From NCBI RefSeq assembly GCF_018812025.1, contig NC_063045.1, positions 13,575,112 to 13,639,111 of the forward strand: DNA of 64,000 nt, in the 5' to 3' direction. A program made the position numbers and the translations under genes. Numbering within the stretch: position 1 is the stretch's first letter; the number at the start of each line of letters is the position of its first letter. The notes beneath the pieces are model-generated. The model did not search any database. It saw only the letters and a list, made by a program, of their open reading frames with translations, and had not been told where the DNA came from. Positions 1 to 10,914 of this stretch are shown one piece after another. The stretch comes from Megalobrama amblycephala (Eukaryota > Chordata > Actinopteri > Cypriniformes > Xenocyprididae).

Positions 1-305
1 GAGAAGAAAAGTGACCAGTGGGCTTGATAGGGATTCAGTCTCTTTGCGGTTCTGAAGTATTCGAGGTTCTTATGGTCCGTGAGTACTGTGAACAGATGAG
101 TTGCCCCCTCCAACCAATGTCGCCATTCTTCAAATGCGGCCTTCATGGCCAGCAGCTCTTTGTCCCCAATGTCATAGTTGCGTTCTGCTGCACTGAGTTT
201 CCTGGAATACAAGGCACAAGGATACAGTTTAGGTGGGTTACCTTCTCTTTGCGAGAGTACGGCCCCGATGCCTGTGCTGGATGCGTCTACCTCCACCATG
301 AAAGG
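1..305 (-). pseudogene. RNase H remnant (Sushi-like Gypsy)
   Basis: Downstream of the RT stop, another minus-strand frame encodes an RNase H domain: [18 protein letters not shown], then [12 protein letters not shown], then [20 protein letters not shown] and [10 protein letters not shown]. The catalytic Asp, Glu and Asp positions are all recognisable. It is separated from RT by one frameshift near 300 and is cut off at the window edge. The plus-strand frame over this stretch is only its shadow. Confidence 0.8.
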
Positions 306-1141
306 TTTAGAGGGGTCAGGGGTTTCTTGGGATCCTGAAAAGCCTGGGTGACAGAGGTTGACCATTTCAGAACAGAATTACCTTTTTTCACCATGCTAAT
401 AAGTGGACAGGCGATGGTGCTGAAATTGTGGCTGAATCTGTGATAGAAGTTCGAGAATCCCAGAAAACGTTGTAATACTTTTAGTGTTTTGGGTTGTGGC
501 CAGTTCAGAATCGTGGAAACCTTTATTTCGTCCATGGCTACCCCGTCGGGGCTGATCACGTAACCCAGGAAGGATACACAAGTCTGATGAAACTCACATT
601 TTTTGGCTTTAGCATAGAGTTGATACTGGATCAGACGTTTCAGTACTTCCCAGACCTGTTGAATGTGTGTCTCCAGGGTGTCAGAGTAGATCAGGATGTC
701 GTCAGTGTAAACGATCACAAACTTGTTTAGCATGTCACGGAATACATCATTGATGAAAGCTTGGAATATTGACGGACTATTGACCAGGCCGAAGGGCATA
801 ACAAAATATTCGTAGTGTCCATTAGCAGTAGAGAAAGCCGTTTTCCACTCATCCCCTTCCCGGATACGGATTAAGTTGTAAGTGCTGCGAAGGTCCAGTT
901 TCGTGAAATATTTGGATGTGCCAAATTGTTCCAGAGCAGCAGGCACGAGGGGAAGTGGGTATCGAAACTTGACAGTAATCTCATTCAGTCCACGGTAATC
1001 CATGCAAGGTCGCAGACCACCATCCTTTTTACCCACGAAGAAGAAGCCCGCTGAAGCAGTTGATGTAGACGGCCATATAAATCCCTTTTCAAGCTCTTCC
1101 TCAATGTATTTCCTCATAATGAAGGAGTACGACACAGGCAA
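287..1141 (-). pseudogene. reverse transcriptase (Sushi-like Gypsy)
   Basis: The 284-codon frame shows the Ty3/Gypsy RT blocks in order: [16 protein letters not shown], the first catalytic region [15 protein letters not shown], the [19 protein letters not shown] block, and [12 protein letters not shown] (the YxDD box, with Thr), followed by [13 protein letters not shown]. The polymerase aspartates are retained. The frame ends at 287, where the reading shifts into RNase H. The start is broken because the protease-RT linker is missing. Confidence 0.88.
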
Positions 1142-2082
1142 TTAGACTGACATTGTTCATTCCAATGAGTTATCTGACCTTCTCTCCAGCAGATTTGTGG
1201 GTTGTGAGGGCGTAGCCAAGGGAGCCCCAGGATGACGGAGGATGTGGAGGTGGGTAAGACATGGAATTGAATTCTCTCTGTGTGAAAGAGACCAATTTGC
1301 ATGGTGAGTGGTTGGGTGATGGCCTTCACGTTTCCAGTGCCCAGCGGGTGTCCATCTATTGCTTCCACTGTGAGAGAAGAAGAGCATGTGATTATAGGAA
1401 TATGATTCTGCTGAACGAACTGCTGTGACACAAAGTTCCCCGCTGCTCTTGAATCCAGCAAAGCGTGAGTGTTGAACTTCAACTGATCAAGTTGTAGAGT
1501 AATGGGAACAGAAACACACATGTCAGGTTGATAGCCTGTACTGTTGTCACTCATCGATCGTGGATCTTCGGGGCGTGATCGGACGGGGCAGTTGTTCCGT
1601 ACGTGTCCAGGACTACCACAATATAGACACAGGCGATGAGCCATCCTATGGCTTCTCTCTGTTTCGGACAGGTGATAAGAGTTAATCTGTATGGTTTCAG
1701 CATTATCAGGTTCAATAGAATGGACTGTACGAGCCCCGGGCAGGGTAGCTGACTTGCGAGAACGGAGGAGGTTATCAATTTGTATGGTGAGTTCGATAAA
1801 CTGGTCTAAGCTTTTACCTTCGTCCCGGCAGGCGAGTTCAGCTTGTAGATCGTGTGTTAAACCTCTCAGAAAACATGTCTTCAAAGTCTCGCTTACCCAG
1901 TTTGTTTGTGCAGCAAGGGTGTGGAATGCCAAAGCATATTCGGCGGCGGTCTTATGACCCTGTTTCAGCTCCAGCAGTCGATCACCAGCCCCTTTGCCAT
2001 CACTGGGGTGATCGAAAACCTCTCTGAACCTCTGCACAAAATACTCAAAGGAGGGAAATGCGGTACCATCGTCCCGCCACAC
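1114..2082 (-). pseudogene. gag capsid, zinc knuckle and protease (Sushi-like Gypsy)
   Basis: This is the downstream gag frame (WRDDGTAFPSFEYFVQRF, then the conserved AAEYALAFHTLAAQTNW region). A CCHC knuckle CLYCGSPGHVRNNC follows, then a retropepsin-like segment HALLDSRAAGNFVSQQF. The family normally has Asp-Ser/Thr-Gly at the active site; here it reads Asp-Ser-Arg, so the protease should be inactive. The frame ends at the junction with RT. The usual linker and N-terminal RT region (many tens of residues in relatives) are absent, which indicates an internal deletion near 1114-1141. Confidence 0.82.
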
Positions 2083-2095
2083 AGCAGTTATCCAT

Positions 2096-2476
2096 TCAAG
2101 AGTAGAGAACAGTAGAGAACAGAGCAGATTGCTGGTTGATATACAAGGAGCATTGTAACATGAAGCCCTTGCACTTCAAAGGATCATCTTCAAACTTTTC
2201 TGGCAGAGACAAGCGCGGATGGTTCGAGGGTGGCGTTTCAGCCGCATGGTTAATGGCGACGGCAGCACGTGGTGGTGGAGCGGGTGTTTGTAGCCCTTGC
2301 AGTGCTTTTACCAGTTCCTCGGTGAGAGTGGTGAGATGATTGAGTTGATGTTGATGGGCGGCGAGCTGGCTGGCTTGAGCTGACATGGTCGCGCACAGGT
2401 GGGTGAAAGCAGCTGGATCTTGTGCTGGCGAAGTCTTCTGTAATGAATCGTCACTCAGGCTGAGATCCATTTGCAT
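2096..2476 (-). pseudogene. gag N-terminal part (Sushi-like Gypsy)
   Basis: A 126-codon frame starts just after the LTR. It encodes a Gln/Leu-rich helical stretch (ASQLAAHQHQLNHLTTLTEEL), a proline-rich linker and the start of the capsid-like region (RLSLPEKFEDDP). It runs out of frame at a directly repeated 10-mer (agtagagaac twice in a row, 2101-2120). Capsid coding continues in another frame from 2082. The 10-bp duplication is therefore the likely frameshifting lesion. Confidence 0.8.
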
Positions 2477-2911
2477 GCTTTATTAGACAAGATTGTAGTC
2501 ATACAGGCAGGGTAGATCAGGAGCAGACAGGTATAATACAGGGCAGGCAAAGTCGTAGTCAGATAACAGGCACAGATCAGGGCAGGCAGAATACACTCAC
2601 AGGTCAGAATACAAGGCTCAGGTCAGGGATAGGCAGCAGAGGTTCGTAAACGATAAACAGCAGATACAGCAACGGGTAAGCAGTCAGACAGATGAATAAC
2701 GCTCAGAATTGTACACCACAGCAATACAAGACTTCACGTCTAACTGTGGTAAATGAGAGTCTTTTATAGTCCAGTTAACAAGATACAGCTGGAGGCTAAT
2801 TAGTCCAGAGCAAGGGCTGATGGGAAGTGTAGTGTGCAAAAATGTTAGTACTCAGGTGAGGGCTCCCTCCGATGGCCAGAGGAGGGAATCACGGAGTTCG
2901 TCTCTGTGACA
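2474..2911 (-). repeat. 5' LTR of the Sushi-like Gypsy element
   Basis: The minus strand starts TGTCACAGAGAC at 2911 and ends near 2474 after an AATAAA signal (about 2480-2485). A TATAAAAG-type box lies near 2765-2770. The 3' boundary is uncertain by a few bases because the gag start codon lies immediately beyond the AATAAAGCA segment. The partner LTR is outside the window, so boundaries cannot be confirmed by comparison. Confidence 0.7.
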
Positions 2912-2954
2912 AGACCTCTTTTGTTTCTATTGTTCTTTTCTTTTTTTGTTCTTA

Positions 2955-4029
2955 CACTGTACGAAATGATTCAGTGGTCATGTAGATTTGAATTAATGTT
3001 TTTGGTTAAAATGTATTCAAATATAATTGTGTTTATGATTTTGAGGCAAATATTTAATTAAATTTCAAATAAAAATGGTTGGAATAAAATCTACCCATTG
3101 TAGTTAAATAAAACTTAAGCATTATATTTACCTAATCCCAAATGGAGAGAATATTGAGTGAATTCAAATTAATGTATCAGGCAATTTTTAATTGAAAAGC
3201 ACTTCCTGTCAAAGTGCACCTTTTTTATGCAGCTGGCCTACAAGACATTTGAAGAGAGTAACGTTAGGCTACAGACAGTGAATGTTCGTTTTCTTCTACA
3301 TTGCTCATCTTGCAAAATTTAACTGGTTGACTTTAGGTAAGAAAACTTATTGTTATCACTGGGCTAGGAAGAAGAACGCATGCATTCTGTGTGCCACCAA
3401 TCAAAATTAATCCATGGCTCCCATCATGCATTGCTGCATGAATAAATTATGAACTGAATTGTCTTAGTAATTTCCTTTATTCTCATATTTTATTTTGTTC
3501 TGTTTATGCGACTTTTTAGTAGCTTGTTTTCTAATGTTCAGAGTTGATCTGTTGATCAGAATATGTTACTTGTCACCGTCGTTGAGATTCACAGGCTGAT
3601 TCTTGATGTCGCTTCAGTGTTCATTTAACACTCTTATTTAAACACTTTAACACTCTTGAGTATGGTCTCACATGTACTCCCAGGAGAGTTAATTTAACAC
3701 TGCACTTTTTGCTGTGTAAAGCACAAAAGTGAATTGTTAATAAAATTCTTGTTTGAGTAGAATGTAGAATTAAATTAATTTTTATTAGTACTATTTACAC
3801 ATTAAGGAGTTTATCTTTTTCAAATCAACTCAATATTTTTGTTTAGGTTCTAATTAATTCTGTATTGTTTTCTTTTCAGATCTACTAATATTAAATGGAT
3901 AACTATTAAGGGTCACATTTAATTAATATTTACTCAATACCAAACCTTGTGAAATTTAATTAATAATATTGCTTGTAATCTGTTGCCTCATTTTTATTGA
4001 GTAGATATGGTGTATTTTTTCTTACAGTG
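2955..4029. mobile_element. Non-coding inverted-end element with TA duplication
   Basis: The left end CACTGTACGAAA (2955) and the right end TTTTCTTACAGTG (to 4029) are imperfect inverted repeats, each flanked by TA (2953-2954 and 4030-4031). The interior is AT-rich without a credible coding frame. Removing it rejoins the calpain intergenic unit (poly-T tract next to GGGAGACC), as at 49900-49930. A Tc1/mariner-like or other TA-target superfamily is possible. Confidence 0.6.
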
Positions 4030-4041
4030 TAGGGAGACCAG

Positions 4042-5242
4042 GGGTTTCATTTATAAAACTGTGCGTAGGATCCCTACTAAAATTGTACGTACGCGCAAAA
4101 GCTAAATTCTGCGTACGCACAAAAAAATTCAGATTTATAAAACCATGCGTACGCCAGAACCTGCGCACAAATCCCTTTATAAATCCCAGTCAGCAGAAGA
4201 TTGTGCGTACGTGCATCTCCACCCTGTCTCCTCCCCGAAATCACCATATATGGAGATTATGACGCCTAGTTTTACTATGCCTAACCTCATCTGCATATAA
4301 TTTCCATGCATATTCCCATCCACGTGACACTATAGTTAACACCGTCAAAGGTACAAGATATTGGAAAATATTAGATACAGACTATAAATGCCATTTGTGC
4401 CATACACTACATTGATAAAAAAATCATCCAATATCCTCTTTATGTTTTAGAATAAATATATCAAAATATCCATTAAAACAAAATTGTATTAAATACTTAA
4501 GATAAAGGTTTTATTATGCAGTTGATTTATTCATTTCCACTGGCCAAATAGTATTTTAATAGTATAAAACAATTCAAATCAAATTTATGCAGTTTTGCTG
4601 ATAAGGTGAACATATCTTTTAGGAAGTTTATAGGCTATTTTTAGTGGAAACAGATAGGCCTACTTATTTATTGCAGTGTAAATACAATTGTCTTTCTCGG
4701 CGCTTCACTGAAGTATTTTAAAAAGGAAACGTGCAAATCTTACCGTTTTCCTCAAATTATATCCTTCAAATGGTAATTGTTTGAAAATCCTTCACAAGAC
4801 ATCAACACCTCCTGCAGCTGTGGTACAGTAAGATATTATTGGACCTATTCAAACTGGACAACGGACCGATCGACCACCGAATCCAGCAGTGTCTTCCATA
4901 ATATCTAAGTTAAGTGTGCATCACTGATCGTCATTCTCCAAAAAATATTTTGTCATAACATCTGCAGTTTAGTTTAAAGAGGGATTATTGTGCTCCCAGC
5001 GCTCCTCACTGTCATTAAAACAGCGTGTCAGGGGAAAAGTGATCCAAAGAATCACATCTTCTATCTCAATTCATATCACTTTTGTCTCCAGAATGTGCGT
5101 ACGCACAGCTCAAAGTTTGCTTAAAGGTGCGCACATTCTCCCGTCAAGTTTCTTTTTATAGATCACAACCTTTGCGTGGGAACTGGCGTACACACGTTTC
5201 CAGCCCCGTTTTGTGCGTACGCACGCTTTATAATTGAGACCC
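4042..5242. mobile_element. Harbinger-like element rich in GCGTACGC palindromes
   Basis: The ends GGGTTTCATTTATAAA and (reverse complement) GGGTCTCAATTATAAA are inverted repeats, and both sides carry CAG (4039-4041, 5243-5245). A 3-bp CWG duplication fits PIF/Harbinger. The subterminal regions are dense in the short palindrome GTGCGTACGCAC and variants, with TTTATAAA motifs. No transposase frame remains. The empty site is seen in the intergenic unit at 31245 and 49920. Confidence 0.65.
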
Positions 5243-5245
5243 CAG

Positions 5246-7440
5246 GGCTGGTTTTTACAATTTTTGTCTAGTGAATAGATTTATTTTGGAAATGCAGTTT
5301 CTATGTATACCTTAAAATCTTGGCTATAAAAAAGTCCCCCTCAAAACATAGTTTATTGAATACACATTGAACTTTTGTGACTAATTATATAAATATTTTT
5401 TAGATAAATACAAAGTTCTGTCATGAAACTCTAGATGGCACAGGCTGATAGGTCCTTGACTCAACCTGCATGGTTCCTGGTCAGCATTTACTGTAGCAGT
5501 TGCAGCGCTCTTTCAGAAACCCTCCACCTTCCAGCTCCACCTGTAAATCTACTACGGGTAATCATATCAACATTGTCATACTCATTACCAGGGCCGTAAC
5601 CACCATAGACATTGAATAATTATAAATGTCCCCAATAGGTGAAATTCTTGCACAGCTCTGCTGCACTTCATTACGCAGCGCTCTGTGTTTTTAGGATGAC
5701 AAAAAGGTTTAAAAGTTACATTTTTTTAGTCTGGTGACTGGTCTGCCTCAGCAGTCTAACAGCACTCGTCAATGTCAAAATGATTGAGATGGCCAATCAA
5801 ATCAAAGAAGGTGGGGTTTACTGTACCAGCCGAAAAAAAGAGGATGAGGTATAGCAAAACATTTAATACATGTCAGCTGTTTTGCGATAGAACTGACAGA
5901 AACATCCAGTGATGAAAACTACTCAAACTTTTTCTCAAATATGTTTTGAAATATGTTTCCCAAATATGTTTTTTCTCAAATGTTTTGAATTTTAAAATAT
6001 GCATTTAGGTTTTGTGATTCATGTAATTCCAAACTGAGTGTGACGAGACAAGAAACATTTTTGACTTAGACATAACAGGCATAAAAAATAAAAGTACATG
6101 TCTGCATATTTTAATGCAAATCTTATTTGCAAATAGTTGATTATTTCCCAACTAGAATTAGACCTAGAATTTCCTTCACTGTTCTGTTGTGGTCCCCTCC
6201 AAATGTTCAAGACATGGTTATGGCCTTGCCCATTACCAAGCCAAATACTTCAAGAGTTGTCATGATAGAAATGTATTTGTTTTACTTAAAACCAGATATT
6301 GTAATTGAGTTGAAACATGTAAAATTGCCTTTAATAAAACATTGTCACTTTAGAATTAAACCCTTCATCATACAGTTGACTCAAATGGCTTCACTATTGT
6401 TCCCTTGTTTACCCAACTACTATAGCAAAAGGTTGTGAAACTATGTTTGGAGCTACACTATAGCCAGACACTCAAACATCACACACATATATGTTTGTGA
6501 AACATTTAAAGTCAAAACCACAGGCCATGACAGTTAGTCCTTCCTAACAGCTTCTACTTGCTGTGTTTTTTTTTCCTTTCAAAAAGCACCTACCAACAAA
6601 TTTAATTATTTCTATAATTTGGCACCGTTTGAAGAGTGACTCAAACTATTAAAAAGGCACATATTTTCATCTAAATGACACAAAAAAGGAATCCACTGAA
6701 CAGCTATAGCAGGCCAAGCAGCACTGGATAGAGCTGAAGAAAGATGCCTAACAGTACACACATCAAACGTGAATTAAGTTGATAGTTGTTCAGTAATAAT
6801 TGTTTATGATACAGCAGGTTATTAGGTTTACACTTTAAGAAAAAAACGGCAGAAAAACAGAAAAGGTACTGGTAATTTTCTGCCAGGACATTATTATCCA
6901 TTAAGTTGTGATCCTGTGTAACCCTAAAACACAAAATGCAATGTATAATTTAAAACACCTGTGAAAAATCAGTACGGATAATTCCATCATATTAACACAG
7001 TACAATGTGCCCTTAGAGTGTAGCACACTAACTACCAATACACTGCTTAAAAATATATTTTGTTTTAAAAAAATGTATACTTTTACTAGTTAATAAGAAA
7101 ATAGGCCTACGCATAAAATGTAATTGTTAAAAAATGTGTAATTGTTCAATAAGTCAACATTTTCTGTTTATATTACATTTAAAATATGTTTATATAAATG
7201 TTTATGAACAAATCCATATTAACATATTTCAAATCATATTTTTATGTGTATTCTACTCAAAAAAAGGAAATTTTGCATCATGGTTTGACATCATCAGGCA
7301 ATGACATCACAACGTCATTTAGCAACAAATCGACCCTCCTTTAGCAACTTCCCCTGAAAATTAGATCGCAACACTGACTTGGAGTTCACCCTAAAGGTAT
7401 TTGGGATTCAGTAACCATTTCTATAAAGGTCCCGTTCTTC
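5246..7440. repeat. Calpain intergenic unit, copy A
   Basis: This stretch is homologous and in the same direction to 31201-33585 and, more weakly and partly, to 49880-51540. The clearest block is 6376-7435 versus 32465-33585, which share long near-identical runs including the CACAGGCCATGACAGTTAG segment. It marks the spacer between calpain genes. It is interrupted here by a hAT insertion at 5589-6228. No coding region is recognised. Confidence 0.75.
5589..6228. mobile_element. Non-autonomous hAT element
   Basis: The ends CAGGGCCGTAACCA and (reverse complement) CAAGGCCATAACCA are inverted repeats. The flanks are an 8-bp near duplication, CTCATTAC (5581-5588) and CCCATTAC (6229-6236). The uninterrupted site appears near 51445 (catacccattgcc). 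Eight-base duplication with CAGGG-type ends indicates hAT. No transposase is visible inside. Confidence 0.7.
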
Positions 7441-7740
7441 GTGATCCCATGTTTCAAACTTTAGTTAGTGTGTAATGTTGTTAGAGTAGGCCTATAAATA
7501 AAATCTGTAACATTTTAAAGCTCAAAGTTCAATGCCAAGCGAGATATTTTATTTAACAGAAGTCGCCTACATCGAACGGCCAGTTTGGACTACATCCCTC
7601 TACTTCCTTCTTTAATGACGTCACTAAAACAGTTTTTTGACTAACCTCCGCACACAGGAATACACAAAAAAGGGGGCGTGGTCTTGTTGCGCTCCCACGG
7701 AGAAGAGCAAGAGTTGCGTTTGTAGAGTGTGTTTGTCGCC

Positions 7741-8112
7741 ATGTCGTCGAAACGCTGTTATTTTCATCCCGCAGTCCAATCACCTTTGTTTGGCCTTCCC
7801 AGGGACGCTGTACTTAGAGATCAATGGTTACAATTTATGTTTAACTCGGTTCCCGAAAATTATAATCCACATGTAAAACTATGTGCAGCACATTTTGCTG
7901 AGGACAGCTTCCTCAATCTCAATCAGTTTAATGCCGGATTCGCACAAAGATTATTCTTGAAAGATGGAGCAGTTCCCTCTTTGTCTGGAGAAGGCGTTGT
8001 TTATGGACCACAACCGGTGTTACAATATATTCGGTTCCTGAAATATTCTGTTCCACTGGGTGGCGCTTACGCGAATATTCATGATATCCTCCTATTGTGG
8101 GCGTATCCTTGA
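7741..8112 (+). CDS. THAP-domain reading frame
   Basis: The frame begins MSSKRCYFHP and has the THAP pattern: an N-terminal Cys, the W of RDQWLQFMF, the LCAAHF Cys-x2-His pair, and a terminal GAVPSL resembling the AVPTIF box. THAP domains are C2CH zinc-binding DNA-binding modules of about 80-90 residues and occur in host factors and DNA transposases. The second Cys of the usual C-x(2-4)-C pair is missing; a His (CYFH) lies at that place. After about residue 90 the frame runs into a separate inverted-repeat element at 8019, so it is probably an isolated exon or the truncated 5' end of a transposon gene. Start chosen at ATGTCGTCG. Confidence 0.62.
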   Translation: MSSKRCYFHPAVQSPLFGLPRDAVLRDQWLQFMFNSVPENYNPHVKLCAAHFAEDSFLNLNQFNAGFAQRLFLKDGAVPSLSGEGVVYGPQPVLQYIRFLKYSVPLGGAYANIHDILLLWAYP

Positions 8113-10148
8113 GAGAACGCACAAGCAAATGGAACTGAAAATATTAGTAGACGCTTCTCAAATCACATCGGTTTAATGAATTATTTCGAAAAGGTAATAA
8201 AATATTCCTTTGGAATATACCTTTGGAACTTTGTTTTGATGACCGTCTTCATGACAGCAGCTACTTAAAGAATGTTATTTTTGTTCAAAATATTATAATT
8301 ATGATAGGAAATTATAGTTTAGTTTCATTATATTTAAAGTTTGACAAGGCAGGACATTGCAGCACAAAACCCTGAAATGTGTCAAACATAACACATACTC
8401 AAACAACCTTATGTAGGCCTACCTTATTTAAAACAATTTAAAAAGCAGTCAAATAAAATAATTCTGATAATAATAATATAATTTATTTCTGTGAGGTAAT
8501 ACAGACAAAAAGCACAAAAAAATAAACAGTTTAAATAAACTATTGGGTAGCTCTGGCAGTGTGTGATCCAGACATAATGAAGGCTGTTCTCGAGTGCCAA
8601 GGCCCCGTTTTAATATTTACCTCAGACCCTCACATTTAGCATTTCTTCTTTTCACATACTGTTTTGAATGTCTTTTCAATTTGAGTTACATTCATAGAGC
8701 AATTACTTCTGTACTTGTTATAACATTTAATGTAATTAGTATTTATATGATTTGTTTAAAAAAAAACACCAAAAAAGAAAAGTCAATTTTCAGGATAATA
8801 TTTTAAAGATAATTTAGCACAATCCAAAAGCTTTACAGATCTTTAGAAAGGGTTTTAACAATGTCTGTCATGTTTTTCAATTATTTCACATGCACCTATA
8901 GGTCAATCAAGGTCAGTTACAATTACTTCGGACACTAAAGAGACCTTTCTACTGACTCTGAAAAACACCAGAATAAAGATGTCCAGGGTCTCTGAATGTG
9001 AACGTGCCTTAGTCCTGCTGCAGGAGACAAGAGGCCTGCAAATGTGAACAGAGCAATAAAGAGCAATGTCTGTAAGATGCTTGAGACACTGGTAAAGGGA
9101 GACAGTAGGACAGCTGATTGTCCTTCCAGTGCCAAACCACATAAGTCCCACCAGACATGTTTGAAAATGTGAAATGCATTGATGGAAGCGTGGAGTAACA
9201 TCTCACAGCAAGATCTGCAAATCTGGTGCTGAGGATGAGATGCTCTAAAGCAGCTGGTGCCACATCAGACTTTCAAATACTCTGTTGATCAAACGCCTGT
9301 GAAATGTGTTCAGTTTATGTCTCAGTTGTTGAATCTTTTTGGTTGTACAAATATTTTTTTAAGAAATTTGCTGGGGGAAAAAAATTGCTGAAAGTGAAAA
9401 ACTAATTTTTCGAAACATTTTGTTGTTGCTTTGCAACAAAAATATGTGACAAATAACATCAAGTGTGCATTTACTTGTTTGACTTTAATGATAATTTGTC
9501 ATGATATCCAGTAAAATATGAGAAAACAGGAAATATTTGTAGTTTAGAGCTGATAAGGGTAGCCTTACTGTGTTGATAAACACTGAAAATATCAAAATAA
9601 TCAAGAAATTAAGGATGACAGAATATTCACACCATGGCTATAGCTTTTTTATTAGGTCACAGATACATTTGTAGAGGTTTATTTCAAGATGTCAACACTA
9701 TGCAGTAGCTAGTCACAGAATGACAACAAAGGAAGCAAACTAATCAAACTATTCAAAAACTTTTTAAAGCCTCACAAATAAAAACGCTAAATAGAAAACA
9801 CATCGGTGTAAAACAAGGTTATTCGCTTATATTTGCTCTGCTGCATCCTTCTGTTTATCTGAATGCCTGCACTCAATCAGGCAAAATAGCTCAGATGATT
9901 TATCATATTACACAAACTATGCATTGCTTTGAACATGTGAACTGTTGACTAACATTGAATATTTTATTACCTTTTCGAAATAATCCATTAAACCGATGCG
10001 ATTTGAGAAGCGTCTACTAATATTTTCAGTTCCATACGCTTGCGCGTTCTCTCAAGGACACGCCCACAAAATGAGGATATCATGAATATTCGCGTAAGCG
10101 CCACCCAGTGGAACAGAATATTTCAGGAGCCGAATATATTGTAACACC
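8019..10148. mobile_element. 2.1-kb element with ~180-bp terminal inverted repeats
   Basis: The left arm 8019-8197 and right arm 9962-10148 are inverted copies beginning CCGGTGTTACAATATATTC and sharing the GGTGGCGCTTACGCGAATATTC and GTAGACGCTTCTCAAATC segments with few differences. The interior is AT-rich and shows no recognisable transposase. No convincing target duplication was found. It directly abuts the THAP frame, so it may be part of a larger THAP-bearing element or a later insertion into it. Confidence 0.62.
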
Positions 10149-10726
10149 GGATAGCGTCAATAAGAAGCTGCGAATAAGAAGCTGGATTCAGCCTCGTCGG
10201 GGTCAGCTGGACCCCAAGAGCCAATTAAGGGTTAAAAGCCGTTTTTAATACCAATGTACTCGGCAAATGTGTTTATTTAACTGTGCGGTGGCGCCAGATA
10301 CTCTTTAATAATTAATGACAAAAAATTTATAACATTAACATTATAACATTAAGATGACCCGTTGAATTCATTTTGGGAGTGACGGCTCACGGCTGAATGT
10401 ATTTTTAGTAAAATGCCTGTATATAAGATAAATATTGGCAAAGTTTAGACTCCGTCATATATGTGAATCAACTTATATTGTTGTGTATTTTCAGTTTGAA
10501 AAATAACTTTTATATTGATGGATTATTTGCATTTTGAAAAAAAAAAAGTCATGGATTTATTGCATTTTGGGGAAAAAGAATACGTTTTTATAATAAACTT
10601 TTTAAAATAGATAGATTTGAATTTTTAATGTTTTTATAACCAAAAGATGCTATGTGAAAGTTTGAAACAGAAAATAGTGGTTTTCATCTTGCCACTTTCT
10701 TGGTATTAGTATTATCGGAATTATTT
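10149..10726. other. Unassigned AT-rich stretch between element and calpain copy 1
   Basis: No gene or familiar repeat was recognised. Its right boundary (10726/10727) is the breakpoint where homology between calpain copies 1 and 2 ends, so it is novel DNA joined to the truncated intron 12 of copy 1. Confidence 0.5.
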
Positions 10727-10763
10727 GGGTGCAAATACAAGAATGTTTAAGAAACAATTATGA

Positions 10764-10769
10764 TTTATT
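10764..10769 (-). terminator. Possible polyadenylation signal of calpain copy 1
   Basis: The minus strand reads AATAAA about 145 nt after the copy 1 stop codon. The same hexamer lies in intron 12 of copy 2 (near 39990), so it is an inherited intronic hexamer that may have become the gene end in the truncated copy. Its use is inferred. Confidence 0.35.
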
Positions 10770-10914
10770 TGTTATGATTTAAACACAGACACAAACACAG
10801 AGCAAACAGATGTTTTAGTGTTACTATCAACTCTAGAGTAGACAAAACAGAACCTGTGCAACATCGCCACCATGTGGTCTAAAAATAGAACTAGCCTATC
10901 TAAACCCATGTTTT

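Larger units (their letters stand above)
1..2911 (-). mobile_element. Sushi-like Ty3/Gypsy retrotransposon, broken, cut by window edge
   Basis: Reading the minus strand from 2911, the order is LTR, gag, CCHC zinc knuckle, protease, reverse transcriptase and RNase H, after which the element leaves the window. Integrase and the second LTR are not seen. This order, the single CCHC knuckle (CLYCGSPGHVRNNCP) and the overall gag style match vertebrate Sushi-type Gypsy elements; the clade is an inference. At least four lesions are visible: a 10-bp tandem duplication in gag, an altered protease motif, missing sequence between protease and RT, and a frameshift before RNase H. The element sits exactly where the intergenic calpain repeat resumes at 2912, so it interrupted that unit. 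Confidence 0.88.

Noticed and set aside
18..338. Plus-strand frame of 106 codons
   Set aside because: It is the shadow of the RNase H remnant on the minus strand.
8903..9263. Several overlapping minus-strand frames of 80-90 codons
   Set aside because: No family or domain was recognised, and three different frames are open over the same DNA within a non-coding element.
2912..10900. EF-hand exons for calpain copy 1 downstream on the minus strand
   Set aside because: I looked for counterparts of the copy 2 exons (for example [12 protein letters not shown]) and found none between 2912 and 10900.
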